Positions 1 through 6,628 of a stretch of DNA of 15,838 nucleotides are shown piece by piece. The DNA comes from CAYMKL01 sp964390805 (GTDB lineage Bacteria; Chloroflexota; Anaerolineae; VGOG01). A model generated the notes under the pieces. The model had not been told where the DNA came from. It saw only the letters and a program-made list of their open reading frames with translations, and searched no databases. Each line of letters starts with the position of its first letter. Position 1 is the stretch's first letter. Location: assembly GCA_964390805.1 (NCBI GenBank), contig CAYMKL010000147.1, positions 1 through 15,838 of the forward strand, given 5' to 3'. A program made the position numbers and the translations under genes.

Positions 1-11
1 TAGGCAGGAGC

Positions 12-20
12 ATTATACCA
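12..20 (-). promoter_or_regulatory. Extended -10 promoter element, minus strand
   Basis: Read on the minus strand this is TGGTATAAT, a perfect -10 hexamer with the TG extension. No good -35 hexamer is found 16-18 bases upstream. It would drive a gene to the left of the window. The same TGTGGTAYAAT core recurs near 437 and 10311 and, as TGTGGTATAGT, near 1800. Confidence 0.35.
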
Positions 21-342
21 CAAAACTCCGAAGTTATTTTTGGACAACTCCTAAAGAGGGCCAAACTGAGGAGGACAATTACGAAGACAAGCTTGCCCAC
101 GCACTTGCCTTGGCTGGTTGCACCAAACAAGACTCCCATCTCAAACCTCCGTTTGCCCGCACGGATAGTGTTTATCAGCGTTGCCCCATTGGAACCTCAT
201 TTGCTCTTCACTGAAGGATCTAATCATGAAAAACGCCAGCCTCAGGGCACGCAAGAGCACGGCCTTGGCTGGCGTCGGAGTTGGGAGCGATGTTGGTTAG
301 CTTGGCACCGCCAGAGGCGAGCTCTTGCACCCTGTCTCAGTC

Positions 343-393
343 AAATCCTTGGATTGAGCTTGTCGAAATCCTTGGATTGAGCTTGTCGAAATC
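343..393. repeat. Tandem repeat, 23-bp unit, about 2.2 copies
   Basis: A 23-bp unit that begins AAATCCTTGG and ends GAGCTTGTCG occurs at 343-365 and again at 366-388 with no change, followed by the first five bases of a third copy. The GAGCTTGTCGAA part resembles short dispersed repeats of many environmental bacterial genomes. No coding role is evident. Confidence 0.8.
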
Positions 394-436
394 ACCAGGC
401 ATCTACTGGAGTCACCTGTGTTTGTTCACCATGCAT

Positions 437-466
437 ATTGTACCACAAAAGTGGGTGAAAAGTCAA
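437..466 (-). promoter_or_regulatory. Putative sigma-70 promoter, minus strand
   Basis: On the minus strand the -35 is TTGACT (461-466) and the -10 is TACAAT (437-442), 18 bases apart, with a TG extension before the -10. Transcription would start near 430 and run left through the tandem repeat into a region without a recognisable gene. Confidence 0.45.
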
Positions 467-500
467 TAGGGAGAACTCTGAATCTTGCATATAAGAAACA

Positions 501-529
501 CCCCCGCAGACTCGTCGAGCCTGCGGGGG
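501..529 (-). terminator. Strong hairpin terminator
   Basis: Perfect 9-bp arms CCCCCGCAG (501-509) and CTGCGGGGG (521-529) enclose an 11-nt loop that can pair further (CTC/GAG). On the minus strand the stem is followed by TGTTTCTTATATGC, a moderately T-rich tail. It lies about 70 bases past the old stop codon of the broken GlsB-like gene and most likely ended that transcript. Confidence 0.7.
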
Positions 530-599
530 AACGAAAGCTTGGGTTATTAGTCTGCGGGCGTGGGAGACCGCTCTGCTCAGAATCTGGATCTGCTGAGCT

Positions 600-867
600 T
601 TACTGCTTCTTGAACCACCCGGTGACGACGAGCAACACCATTGCGCCCAGGACGCCCACGGCTGCTATACAGGTTGAACCTGCCAACAACAGCCGCGTGT
701 GGGAAGGGGGAGAAGAAGCGCACGACGAAGCCGCCGATGATGGGCCCCAGGATACCGACGACGACGTTAGCGCCACACCCCATCTTGCTGCTGCGCCCCA
801 CCAGGAGGCTGGCGATCCAGCCAACGATGGCACCGAAGATGACCAGGACGATCAGATCCCATAGCAT
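600..867 (-). pseudogene. Frameshifted GlsB/YeaQ/YmgE-family membrane protein
   Basis: The reading frame starts at 867 (MLWDLIVLVI) after a GAGGAGAGAG ribosome-binding site. It matches the intact copy at 8042-8311 almost residue for residue as far as RFNLYS. A 2-nt deletion near 662-663, relative to the intact copy, then shifts the frame. The original C-terminus, including VTGWFKKQ and its stop at 600, survives in another frame, while the shifted frame runs to 577. By-eye alignment over about 270 bases gives roughly 18 substitutions plus the indels, so the copies are about 93 percent alike. The family (transglycosylase-associated, PF04226) consists of small three-helix inner-membrane proteins linked to stress; the exact role is unclear. 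Because a whole helix is lost, this copy is probably non-functional, unless the deletion is a sequencing error. Confidence 0.8.
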
Positions 868-998
868 GATACTCTCTCCTCTCATGCATTCGTTCAGCTA
901 TTCGCGTACGGTTTTCCCGCACTGAGCTCTTCATCGGTGGTGCTGCCGTGGACGGCGACTCGCCCTGATTATGGCCCAGCAGTGGCTGTTGCACAAAT

Positions 999-1059
999 GC
1001 AAACCGCCCCGCTTTCTTCACCCTGACCAGTGGCGGTGGGCGAAGGATGCGGGGCGGCG
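999..1059. repeat. REP-like 61-nt hairpin repeat, copy A
   Basis: An imperfect stem-loop. The outer arms CCGCCCCGC and GCGGGGCGG pair perfectly, and the inner arms (CTTC/GAAG, CCC/GGG) pair with a few mismatches. It aligns without gaps to 1957-2017, differing at about 11 of 61 positions. It lies 27 bases past the stop of the TumE-like gene on the minus strand, so it may also act as a terminator or stabilise the 3' end. Confidence 0.7.
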
Positions 1060-1085
1060 CTCTGAGCGAACTGATCCTTACAAAG

Positions 1086-1469
1086 CTAAGGCGTTAGCGG
1101 GTGAATAGCCTCGATCTCCTGCAGCACGGTGGGCAGATCAGGCGGCGTGGCCGGGATGACGTGTGTCTCGCTGCCGGCATGCTTATGGTGCGGGAAGGTG
1201 CTCAGGCCAGGGTGGTGCGGCGTATCGTCGTAGCGGAAGATCAAGGCAGCGTCGGCAGCCTGGTAATGATAGCTGTACATTCGGCGGGCAACTTGAACCT
1301 GAACCTCAACCAGTTCGCGGAAGTGCAGGCGGGAGTCATCAGCGAAATACAGGTCGGCGCGAATCAGTCCGGCGTAGAGTGTGCGCTTGTCCAGGGCGAC
1401 ATTGGAGGCGCGCACAATGGGCGACGCTGCGACGACGTCTAACAGCGACTGCAGGTATGCCTCAATCAA
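1086..1469 (-). CDS. TumE-like toxin (DUF6516 family)
   Basis: A 127-residue protein that I recognise as the DUF6516/TumE type. Visible conserved-looking segments are the opening IEAYLQSLLDVVAASPIV, DKRTLYAGLIRADLYFADD, LHFRELVEV, FRYDD and TFPHHKHAGSE. TumE is described as the toxin of a type II toxin-antitoxin pair; its biochemical target is not evident here. I chose a TTG start at 1469 because GGGAGG lies six bases upstream and because it overlaps the stop of the preceding gene by 8 nt, the usual sign of translational coupling. A longer frame reaches upstream to 1550, but only through the neighbour's coding sequence. Antitoxin first and toxin second is a typical order. Family assignment is from memory of the sequence pattern, so moderately sure. 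Confidence 0.7.
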   Translation of the reverse strand: MIEAYLQSLLDVVAASPIVRASNVALDKRTLYAGLIRADLYFADDSRLHFRELVEVQVQVARRMYSYHYQAADAALIFRYDDTPHHPGLSTFPHHKHAGSETHVIPATPPDLPTVLQEIEAIHPLTP

Positions 1470-1752
1470 GTCGCGCCTCCCGCAAGGCCCGATACCGACT
1501 TTCAAGCAGATGCAGCATCCCGACTTCCATTCGCCAGTCTGTGAATTCAACCGTCTCTATCAGTTCGAGTGCGTTGAGGCGGCGCTCAAATTCTGCCGAA
1601 GACATGCCGAATTGCTGCTCGAACTCGGCCAGTCGTTTCTGGGTGCGCTCTATGCCAAGAGCGAGCATCTTTTTCTCATTCTCAAGGGCCGACTCGACCA
1701 GCGGCTTGAGCATTGTTTTATCGGTGGTTGTAATGGTCAATTGTTGCAACAT
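1462..1752 (-). CDS. Putative antitoxin partner of the TumE-like toxin
   Basis: A 96-residue, mostly helical and charged protein starting MLQQLTITTTDKTMLKPLVE. Residues about 20-60 are rich in Glu, Lys and Arg (ENEKKMLALGIERTQKRLAE) and could form a coiled coil. No helix-turn-helix or ribbon-helix-helix is obvious. The ATG at 1752 has GGAGGAG seven bases upstream. The gene overlaps the TumE-like gene by 8 nt and lies behind a good promoter, so the two form one operon. I infer the antitoxin role from order, size and coupling; the sequence alone does not prove it. Proteins of this kind commonly sit before DUF6516 genes in cyanobacteria and Chloroflexota, by recall. Confidence 0.6.
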   Translation of the reverse strand: MLQQLTITTTDKTMLKPLVESALENEKKMLALGIERTQKRLAEFEQQFGMSSAEFERRLNALELIETVEFTDWRMEVGMLHLLESRYRALREARLD

Positions 1753-1799
1753 GGGTTTTCTCCTCCGTGACTCTGTAACCCCCTTTGGCTGCTGCGCAT

Positions 1800-1828
1800 A
1801 CTATACCACATTTCGCCTCCTTTGGCAA
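1800..1828 (-). promoter_or_regulatory. Promoter of the TumE-like toxin-antitoxin operon
   Basis: On the minus strand, -35 TTGCCA (1823-1828), a 17-bp spacer and -10 TATAGT (1800-1805) with a TG extension. Start of transcription is expected near 1793, giving a leader of about 40 nt before the ATG at 1752. An 8-bp direct repeat CCTTTGGC at 1782-1789 and 1819-1826 brackets the -10 and might be an operator, which would fit autoregulation. Confidence 0.65.
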
Positions 1829-1956
1829 TACAAAGACCACTTGCGGGGTTGACGCAGGTGGCTTTCTCTCTTTCACCTTTCTGCAAACCACGCGCCGAAA
1901 ACGCGACTCCAGAGCCTCGGTGCTCAGTCGAGCCGTCGGGCCGATCAGGGCAAAAC

Positions 1957-2017
1957 GCAAGCCGCCCCGCATCCCTCACCTTGGCCGGTGTCGGTGGGTG
2001 AGGGATGCGGGGCCGCG
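1957..2017. repeat. REP-like 61-nt hairpin repeat, copy B
   Basis: Perfect 17-bp arms at 1964-1980 and 1997-2013 (GCCCCGCATCCCTCACC and its complement) with a 16-nt loop. Copy A (999-1059) is colinear at about 82 percent identity, and several of its changes fall in the stem. This copy lies 21 bases past the stop of the broken two-helix gene. The minus-strand tail contains TTTT within GCGTTTTGCC, so terminator activity is possible. Confidence 0.75.
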
Positions 2018-2037
2018 TGTTGTCATCAAGCGCACTG

Positions 2038-2241
2038 CTACGATGCTGGAGCTTGCATCAGTCTCTTCACCAGCCCTACCACATACTGGATGAGTGTGAC
2101 AAGCACCACCAGACCGCCTGCCACATACCCAGCTCTGGGACTGAGGTTCAAAGGCCAGATTACGCACCCGGCGTAAACTAGTCCCCCTCAGACAACCATC
2201 GCGACGAGTGTTCCCAGAGCTCTCAAAACTTCCTTTATCAC
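2038..2241 (-). pseudogene. Small two-helix membrane protein with in-frame TGA
   Basis: A GTG at 2241 follows an excellent ribosome-binding site (AAGGAGG, 5-nt spacing). It opens a 67-codon frame that begins MIKEVLRALGTLVAMVV, hits TGA at 2188-2190 (codon 18), and continues as GGLVYAGCVIWPLNLSPRAG, YVAGGLVVLVTLIQYVVGLV and KRLMQAPAS to a TAG at 2038. If read through, it gives two clear membrane segments (about residues 9-28 and 41-60), the stop falling in the middle of helix 1. Good start signals, hydrophobicity on both sides and a proper final stop argue that this was one gene. Nearby genes use TGA as a normal stop, so recoding is unlikely and a nonsense mutation is the simpler reading. I do not recognise the family. 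Confidence 0.5.
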
Positions 2242-2263
2242 TTCCGCCTCCTTATCACCAGTA

Positions 2264-2318
2264 TTATGCCCCCCTCCGACTTCTGACAGAGAAGGGCCAT
2301 AGATACCAGGCTACCTTT
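2264..2318 (-). pseudogene. Stump of a YLWPF small membrane protein gene
   Basis: Positions 2287-2318 are identical over 32 bp to 9467-9498, which lies inside the intact gene 9291-9518, in the same orientation and reading frame (KVAWYLWPFS). After those residues the similarity stops and the frame ends at TAA (2264-2266). The native start is replaced by unrelated sequence. It is the broken copy of the downstream gene and supports an ancient segment duplication together with the doubled GlsB-like gene. Confidence 0.7.
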
Positions 2319-2383
2319 CTTTCGATGCATCCTGGTGGTCTAGCCCAAACATGGAAACTCGCAGCTACTTTAGGGACGACGAA

Positions 2384-3526
2384 TCAGGGTTTGTCCTCAT
2401 CCTCAATGGCATCAAGGACCAGGGTGAGGAATCTCACCAGATCCATCCCTCCCTCTTGCGCGTTGGCTACCTTGACGATGACGAGATCTTTTGAGGGGAT
2501 GATGACGATATTCTGCCCCATGATACCTTCCGCCATGTAGCCATCGGCGGGGATATTCGAGTGGCGTGCACCCAGCCTCAGTGGTAGGTTGACATGCCAG
2601 AGGTATCCATAGGCATCCCACATCTTGACACTGGGGTCTGTCCGGGTGGATGCTTCCACCCATGCTTCAGACACGATTTGCTTATCTTCCCATTTCCCCT
2701 TGTTTAGATAGAGGTAGCCGAATTTGGCATAGTCCCGCACCGTCAGATACAGCATGGAGAATGTCGCGGTGTAGCCCTCCTTGTCGCTGTCCCATCGAAC
2801 AGAAGAGATGCCCATTGGCTGGAACAGGTTCGTCTTGGCGAATTCGAGGGCGCTCATCCCCGTCGTTTCGGCGATGACGCCTGACAGCAACATAGGGTCT
2901 CCGGTGGAGTAGGTGAAGAACTCTCCGGGTTCATGAATCGCCTCTCTGCCCAACATATACGCGAGGTATTCTCCGCTGTAGATCATCTGCATGGCGTCGT
3001 TGGTGTTGGGGTCAAAATTCTCCCAATCCTCATGCCACCTGAGGCCTGTGGTCAGTGTCAGCGCATGCCTGATTCTTGTCTTGCTTCGTAGTTCATCATC
3101 GCACGCCCACTCGTCAAAGTATTGGCAGAGCTTTGCGTCAACGCCGGGAATCCATCCTTGGTCAATGGCAATGCCGACCAGAGCGCTGGTGAAGCTCTTG
3201 GCCATGGAGTGACTGACGTGTTTGGTGTCTTGTCCAAACTCACCCAGATAAGCTTCAGCCACGATGTATCCGTTCTTGACGATGGCCACGCCGTCGGTTT
3301 TGTATCGGGGATCAGCCGCATACTCGAGTGCCTTGACCAGTTTCTGGGAATCCATCCCCGCCTCTTCAGGTCTAGCGGTCCTCCATCCCTTGGTCGGCCA
3401 ATAGGCGCCTTCGTTCTCCCCCTGGCATAGATACTCTCCCATAGATTCAGAACCATTCTCCGCGGCGGGAATGCCGCAAGAAGCAACCACCAGCAAGATG
3501 GTGCACAGGATCAGATGGTTCTTCAC
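2384..3526 (-). CDS. Serine hydrolase lipoprotein, class C beta-lactamase fold
   Basis: 380 residues. The N-terminus is a lipoprotein signal: hydrophobic LILCTILLVVAS followed by C17 (lipobox VASC). The catalytic core (PF00144, 6-aminohexanoate-dimer hydrolase-like) shows S107-M-A-K110 as the nucleophile/base pair, Y206 in TYSTGD as the second-motif tyrosine, and AEGIMGQ at 332-338 where the third motif is expected. Such enzymes open ester or amide bonds; the substrate cannot be read from the sequence, and true beta-lactamase activity is unlikely. The start is a GTG at 3526, six bases beyond the stop of the AOR gene, with GGGAGG about ten bases upstream. It is the last gene of the redox module and so probably co-transcribed with it, acting outside the membrane on the substrate or product of that pathway. 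Confidence 0.85.
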   Translation of the reverse strand: MKNHLILCTILLVVASCGIPAAENGSESMGEYLCQGENEGAYWPTKGWRTARPEEAGMDSQKLVKALEYAADPRYKTDGVAIVKNGYIVAEAYLGEFGQDTKHVSHSMAKSFTSALVGIAIDQGWIPGVDAKLCQYFDEWACDDELRSKTRIRHALTLTTGLRWHEDWENFDPNTNDAMQMIYSGEYLAYMLGREAIHEPGEFFTYSTGDPMLLSGVIAETTGMSALEFAKTNLFQPMGISSVRWDSDKEGYTATFSMLYLTVRDYAKFGYLYLNKGKWEDKQIVSEAWVEASTRTDPSVKMWDAYGYLWHVNLPLRLGARHSNIPADGYMAEGIMGQNIVIIPSKDLVIVKVANAQEGGMDLVRFLTLVLDAIEDEDKP

Positions 3527-3532
3527 CTCTGC

Positions 3533-5617
3533 CTAGCCTCCCAGTCTTCCATGCTCCTCGAGCTCATCGGCGACGTAGCCCAGCCCCAGGGATTCCAATG
3601 CCGCCCTGGTGGGATATCCGGTGGCTGTGTCCCATCCCTGGAGGCGGTAGAACCGTGTTTTAAATTCATCGAAATTGTCCCTGTCCAGCGTTCTCTGAGA
3701 ATAGCCATAGTAGTCCCATTTCCCATTCTCCTTGCCTGGCATATAGGCGTTAGGGACATCTGCACCAAAAAGCGGATGCTTCTCATATACGTCATCAGCG
3801 AAGTGAACCATATCCCTGTGGCGGCCCTGGAGGGTCCAGATGGCATGGTCCAGATTCCAGATCTTTCGACCGAGATTGATCCCGTCCTCAAAGGAAAAGT
3901 CCCTTCCCGTTACCGCTTTCAAGTATCTCGGTTCAGCAATACCGGTTGCCCCTATGCTATCAGGTCTGTGGATATTCACGAAGTCGGGCCAACGGGTATC
4001 ACAGAAAAGCATGGATTGTTTCCAGAACCGGGTGTAATATCGCTGCCACGAGACCATCTTGGCCATGTGCTCGGAATAGATGTTACTCTCACTGAAATCG
4101 AGCATATCCATGTTGCCCTGAAAGGGAACCATTTTGTCGGTTATGATCTTCACGACTTCCTGGGCAGGCAAACGGGGTTCTCTGCCCGAGCTTTTTGCAT
4201 AGGAGGCCTCGTGTTTGAGCCAGTCAATACCGTGCTCATTGATGTCTCTGTCGCCCAGCAGCGTGCCGTAGCCCCAGTAAACCTGGGCTCTAGGCTCCTT
4301 GTGTATCGGTAAGCCCCAATAGGGGAACGCAAGTATGCCGCTAGCCAGATCCTCTTCTCTTCTGCCCCATTTCTCGGCCGCCCTGACAAATCCGCCAGCA
4401 ATATCTCTCCCGAACTGGCTTTCATTGCCTTCACCATCGTTGCCATAGGCGACCATCCTCACAAACCGCTCAACAAACTCCTTACGACCGTAGTTGCCGA
4501 AATCGAGAGGGCAATCGGGGATTTCCGCTGTCTCCAATTCACGTCTTTGTTGAAGAGTGCGGATATACAAAAGACCAAAACACATTTCCACCGCATTGAG
4601 GCCGTAGCGATTGATCAGATCGCTGGCTGTTCGTTGGATATCAAGCTTCTTGGCGTCCCAGTAAAAGACGGAGGAAAAGCAGGACGCTTCATTGCCTAAG
4701 GTATCTTTGTATCTGGCCCGGCATCCAGAATGGCAACCCACACAAGCCTGGGGCCTTTGGTCAATTCGCGGGCGACCATGTGCCCACAATATGATAGGAG
4801 CAGGCGGACTTTGAAATTGGAATGTGCCCCAGCTTTCTTTCAAATGGGCAAGGTCAAAGGCGTAGTTCTCCTTATGCCATAGTCTTGTCGCCAGTAGCTC
4901 TTTTGGATCGTTGATTTCTACATGCCCGGTTCCGATCACACTGATGGCCTTTAGGTTCTTTGAACCCCATACAGCCCCGAACCCGCCCTGTCCCGCTGCA
5001 TTGCTGGCATCGTGGATGAGACAGGCCAGCCGGCTCAGATTCTCGCCTGCCGGACCGATGGCCAATACCGCAGGGCGCTGCGTGGTATGGCCGCCGTCTT
5101 TGCCTCTCGGCTCAAACCAGTCGCCATAGCTCTCGTCTCCGGCCACGTAGCTCCAGATGCTTTGCTGACATTCCCACGTGTCCGTCCCCCATAGCGACAA
5201 CGGCGCACAGTCTCGGATCCGCACGTCCCCGTCTCGGATGTCTATCCACACCGGTTCGTCTGCCTTGCCCTCAATCACGATCCCGTCCCAGCCCGCATAC
5301 TTGAGCATGGCCGAAAATCTGCCGCCAAAATTGCTTCGTGTAAACCAGCCTATGGGGTAGGACTGCACGCCTATCCCCTGCACCTCCGTCCTGCCACCGG
5401 CCGCAGGCACTAGGGTACCGCAGAGGGGTGAGGTCATGATCGTCACCACATTGGCGGGGTCAAACCCGTCAATGGTCTTGTCCTTCACGAGCTCGAAAAA
5501 GATAGCCGACCCCATACCATGTCCGCCTCCCCATTGCTCGTAGTCGCTGGTAAGTATGTCACTCACTTTTCGTTCGGTCAAGTCCAGTCTTAGTATTTTG
5601 CCTGCGTAACCGTTCAT
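3533..5617 (-). CDS. Aldehyde:ferredoxin oxidoreductase-family tungstoenzyme
   Basis: 694 residues, longer than the roughly 600 usual for archaeal AOR. The opening MNGYAGKILRLDL, the N-domain run RSNFGGRFSAMLKYAGWDG followed by IVIEGKADEPV, and GFGAVWGSKNLKAI are hallmark pieces of the tungstopterin-binding domains. The [4Fe-4S] ligands are C292, C295 and C299 (CVGCHSGC), with C539 in LFCDTRWP as the likely fourth. Known relatives oxidise aldehydes to acids, or reduce acids, through ferredoxin; some related enzymes act on aromatic acyl-CoA. No signal peptide is visible, although its neighbours all have one. It starts at ATG 5617 with GGGAGG eight bases before. A MITE-like insertion separates it from the ferredoxin gene. 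The family is certain, the substrate unknown. Confidence 0.93.
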   Translation of the reverse strand: MNGYAGKILRLDLTERKVSDILTSDYEQWGGGHGMGSAIFFELVKDKTIDGFDPANVVTIMTSPLCGTLVPAAGGRTEVQGIGVQSYPIGWFTRSNFGGRFSAMLKYAGWDGIVIEGKADEPVWIDIRDGDVRIRDCAPLSLWGTDTWECQQSIWSYVAGDESYGDWFEPRGKDGGHTTQRPAVLAIGPAGENLSRLACLIHDASNAAGQGGFGAVWGSKNLKAISVIGTGHVEINDPKELLATRLWHKENYAFDLAHLKESWGTFQFQSPPAPIILWAHGRPRIDQRPQACVGCHSGCRARYKDTLGNEASCFSSVFYWDAKKLDIQRTASDLINRYGLNAVEMCFGLLYIRTLQQRRELETAEIPDCPLDFGNYGRKEFVERFVRMVAYGNDGEGNESQFGRDIAGGFVRAAEKWGRREEDLASGILAFPYWGLPIHKEPRAQVYWGYGTLLGDRDINEHGIDWLKHEASYAKSSGREPRLPAQEVVKIITDKMVPFQGNMDMLDFSESNIYSEHMAKMVSWQRYYTRFWKQSMLFCDTRWPDFVNIHRPDSIGATGIAEPRYLKAVTGRDFSFEDGINLGRKIWNLDHAIWTLQGRHRDMVHFADDVYEKHPLFGADVPNAYMPGKENGKWDYYGYSQRTLDRDNFDEFKTRFYRLQGWDTATGYPTRAALESLGLGYVADELEEHGRLGG

Positions 5618-5643
5618 CCGGTATGCCTCCCGATAGATCTATC

Positions 5644-5795
5644 TCGACGATGTTAGGTTCCACAAGAAACCAGGTTTTTTGTGCCCCAAAGCGAGGAGAC
5701 ATCATTGTTCCAGTCACTTTGCAGGCCAGAGTCCTGTCTATGGCAAAGAAAAACCTGGTTTCTGATCGGACACATGTTCAACCTAACATTGTCGA
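5644..5795. mobile_element. MITE-like inverted-repeat element 1 (152 bp)
   Basis: The outer terminal repeats, TCGACGATGTTAGGTT (5644-5659) and AACCTAACATTGTCGA (5780-5795), match at 15 of 16 positions. The inner repeats, AGAAACCAGGTTTTT (5665-5679) and its exact complement (5749-5763), match at 15 of 15. It encodes nothing. It fills most of the 183-bp gap between the ferredoxin and AOR genes and ends five bases from the ferredoxin stop codon. Similar architecture to element 2 at 13607-13755. Confidence 0.8.
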
Positions 5796-5800
5796 ACTAT

Positions 5801-6568
5801 TCACTTGGTTGGGTAGCCGAGACTGCCCCAAGTTTTATCCCGCAAGTTCACTTTGTACCCATCGTCTCCTGCCTGCTTGGGGATCTCCTTGGTAAACACG
5901 ATGGCGTCTACGGGACATACTTCCACACAGGCTTGTTTCCCATCAGGCCCTCCGCCGGCTTCATCCCAATGATACGGGGCATTAGCGCACAGATCGCATT
6001 TCCGACTCTTGGCTTCGCCGTCATACGCTTTATCGGCTGCGAGAAACGCTCTGCTTGGTGTATAAGGACAAGCATCGTAACAGGCGCCGCAGCCAATACA
6101 TTTCTCTTTATCCACCATTCTCACATTGCCGTACCTGGCATCTGCACCCAATGCACCTGTAGGACATGCCTTCACACAGGCGGGATCGACGCATTGACGG
6201 CACTGCTCGATAGTCAAATCATCTGGAAAGGACTCGAAGGAATCCTGCATGATCTGGATTCTGGAGAGAGATAGGCCCTCCACACCTTCATGAATCAAAG
6301 AACAGGCGAGCATACAGCTTAAGCATCCCTGGCATTTCTCTATATCCACCAGAAGATACCCATCTGCGGGTGGAATCCCATCTGCCGGAACAAGAATCTG
6401 TCCAGTTCCAGGCGTGTTGGTTGGCGGTGGCGTGTTGGTTGGCGTCGGGCTCTCTTCCGTCCTAGAAGGCTTACATCCACCGGTTCCCGCCACGATAATA
6501 ATGGCTCCAGTGACTTTTATGAAGTCTCGGCGAGTAATCCCCGTGTTACTTCCCTTTTGACAATCCAC
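5801..6568 (-). CDS. Tat-exported polyferredoxin lipoprotein, four [4Fe-4S] clusters
   Basis: 255 residues. A Tat motif T-R-R-D-F-I-K (12-18) precedes a hydrophobic stretch and C32 (GTGGC), suggesting a Tat-exported lipoprotein. A Pro/Thr linker (41-53) then leads to the electron-transfer domain. Sixteen cysteines fall in four groups: C79/82/85/89, C123/126/131/135, C157/160/163/167 and C191/194/214/218, the pattern of DmsB/NrfC-type subunits that carry four [4Fe-4S] clusters. It should pass electrons to or from the AOR enzyme or the OYE-type enzyme on either side. The start is a GTG at 6568 with GGAGG six to seven bases upstream; it lies 60 bases after the OYE-type gene. AOR partners are usually small cytoplasmic ferredoxins, so a Tat-type lipoprotein partner is unusual. 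Confidence 0.9.
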   Translation of the reverse strand: MDCQKGSNTGITRRDFIKVTGAIIIVAGTGGCKPSRTEESPTPTNTPPPTNTPGTGQILVPADGIPPADGYLLVDIEKCQGCLSCMLACSLIHEGVEGLSLSRIQIMQDSFESFPDDLTIEQCRQCVDPACVKACPTGALGADARYGNVRMVDKEKCIGCGACYDACPYTPSRAFLAADKAYDGEAKSRKCDLCANAPYHWDEAGGGPDGKQACVEVCPVDAIVFTKEIPKQAGDDGYKVNLRDKTWGSLGYPTK

Positions 6569-6628
6569 TGAATCCCTCCCGCTCTTTGAGTTTCAAACAG
6601 TTTGTGTGTGGTCAAGCCTCCTGCGGAA

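Larger units (their letters stand above)
1..500. other. Left-end region without a convincing gene
   Basis: Frames here are short, overlap one another and look like no family I recognise. The best candidate is a 24-residue plus-strand reading frame at 226-300 starting MKNASLRARK, with a GAAGGA ribosome-binding-like site at 213-218; it could be the start of a decayed gene. The region also holds two minus-strand promoter-like sites and a short tandem repeat, listed separately. The promoter at 437-466 points into this stretch, so an untranslated RNA or a gene remnant is possible, but nothing further supports it. Confidence 0.5.

Noticed and set aside
343..393. CRISPR array
   Set aside because: The 23-bp units are directly adjacent with no spacers and only two full copies.
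418..925. Plus-strand frames opposite the left GlsB-like copy
   Set aside because: Equivalent frames appear opposite the intact GlsB-like gene at 8052-8567, showing that they are shadows.
2188..2190. Selenocysteine or a variant code at the TGA of the two-helix gene
   Set aside because: No SECIS-like hairpin is evident right after the TGA, and the hydrolase, flavodoxin and anti-sigma genes use TGA as a normal stop.
2384..3526. True beta-lactamase (antibiotic resistance)
   Set aside because: The S-M-A-K and Y-S-T motifs fit the broad class C esterase/amidase group, and the third motif is G-x-x-G-like and not the K-T-G of beta-lactamases.
3515..4312. A 265-codon open frame on the plus strand opposite the AOR gene
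   Set aside because: It lies wholly antisense to the well-supported AOR and hydrolase junction and shows no family features; long antisense frames are common opposite GC-rich genes.
5681..6274. A 197-codon plus-strand frame across the MITE-like element and polyferredoxin gene
   Set aside because: It is antisense to the cysteine motifs of the polyferredoxin and begins in a non-coding inverted repeat.
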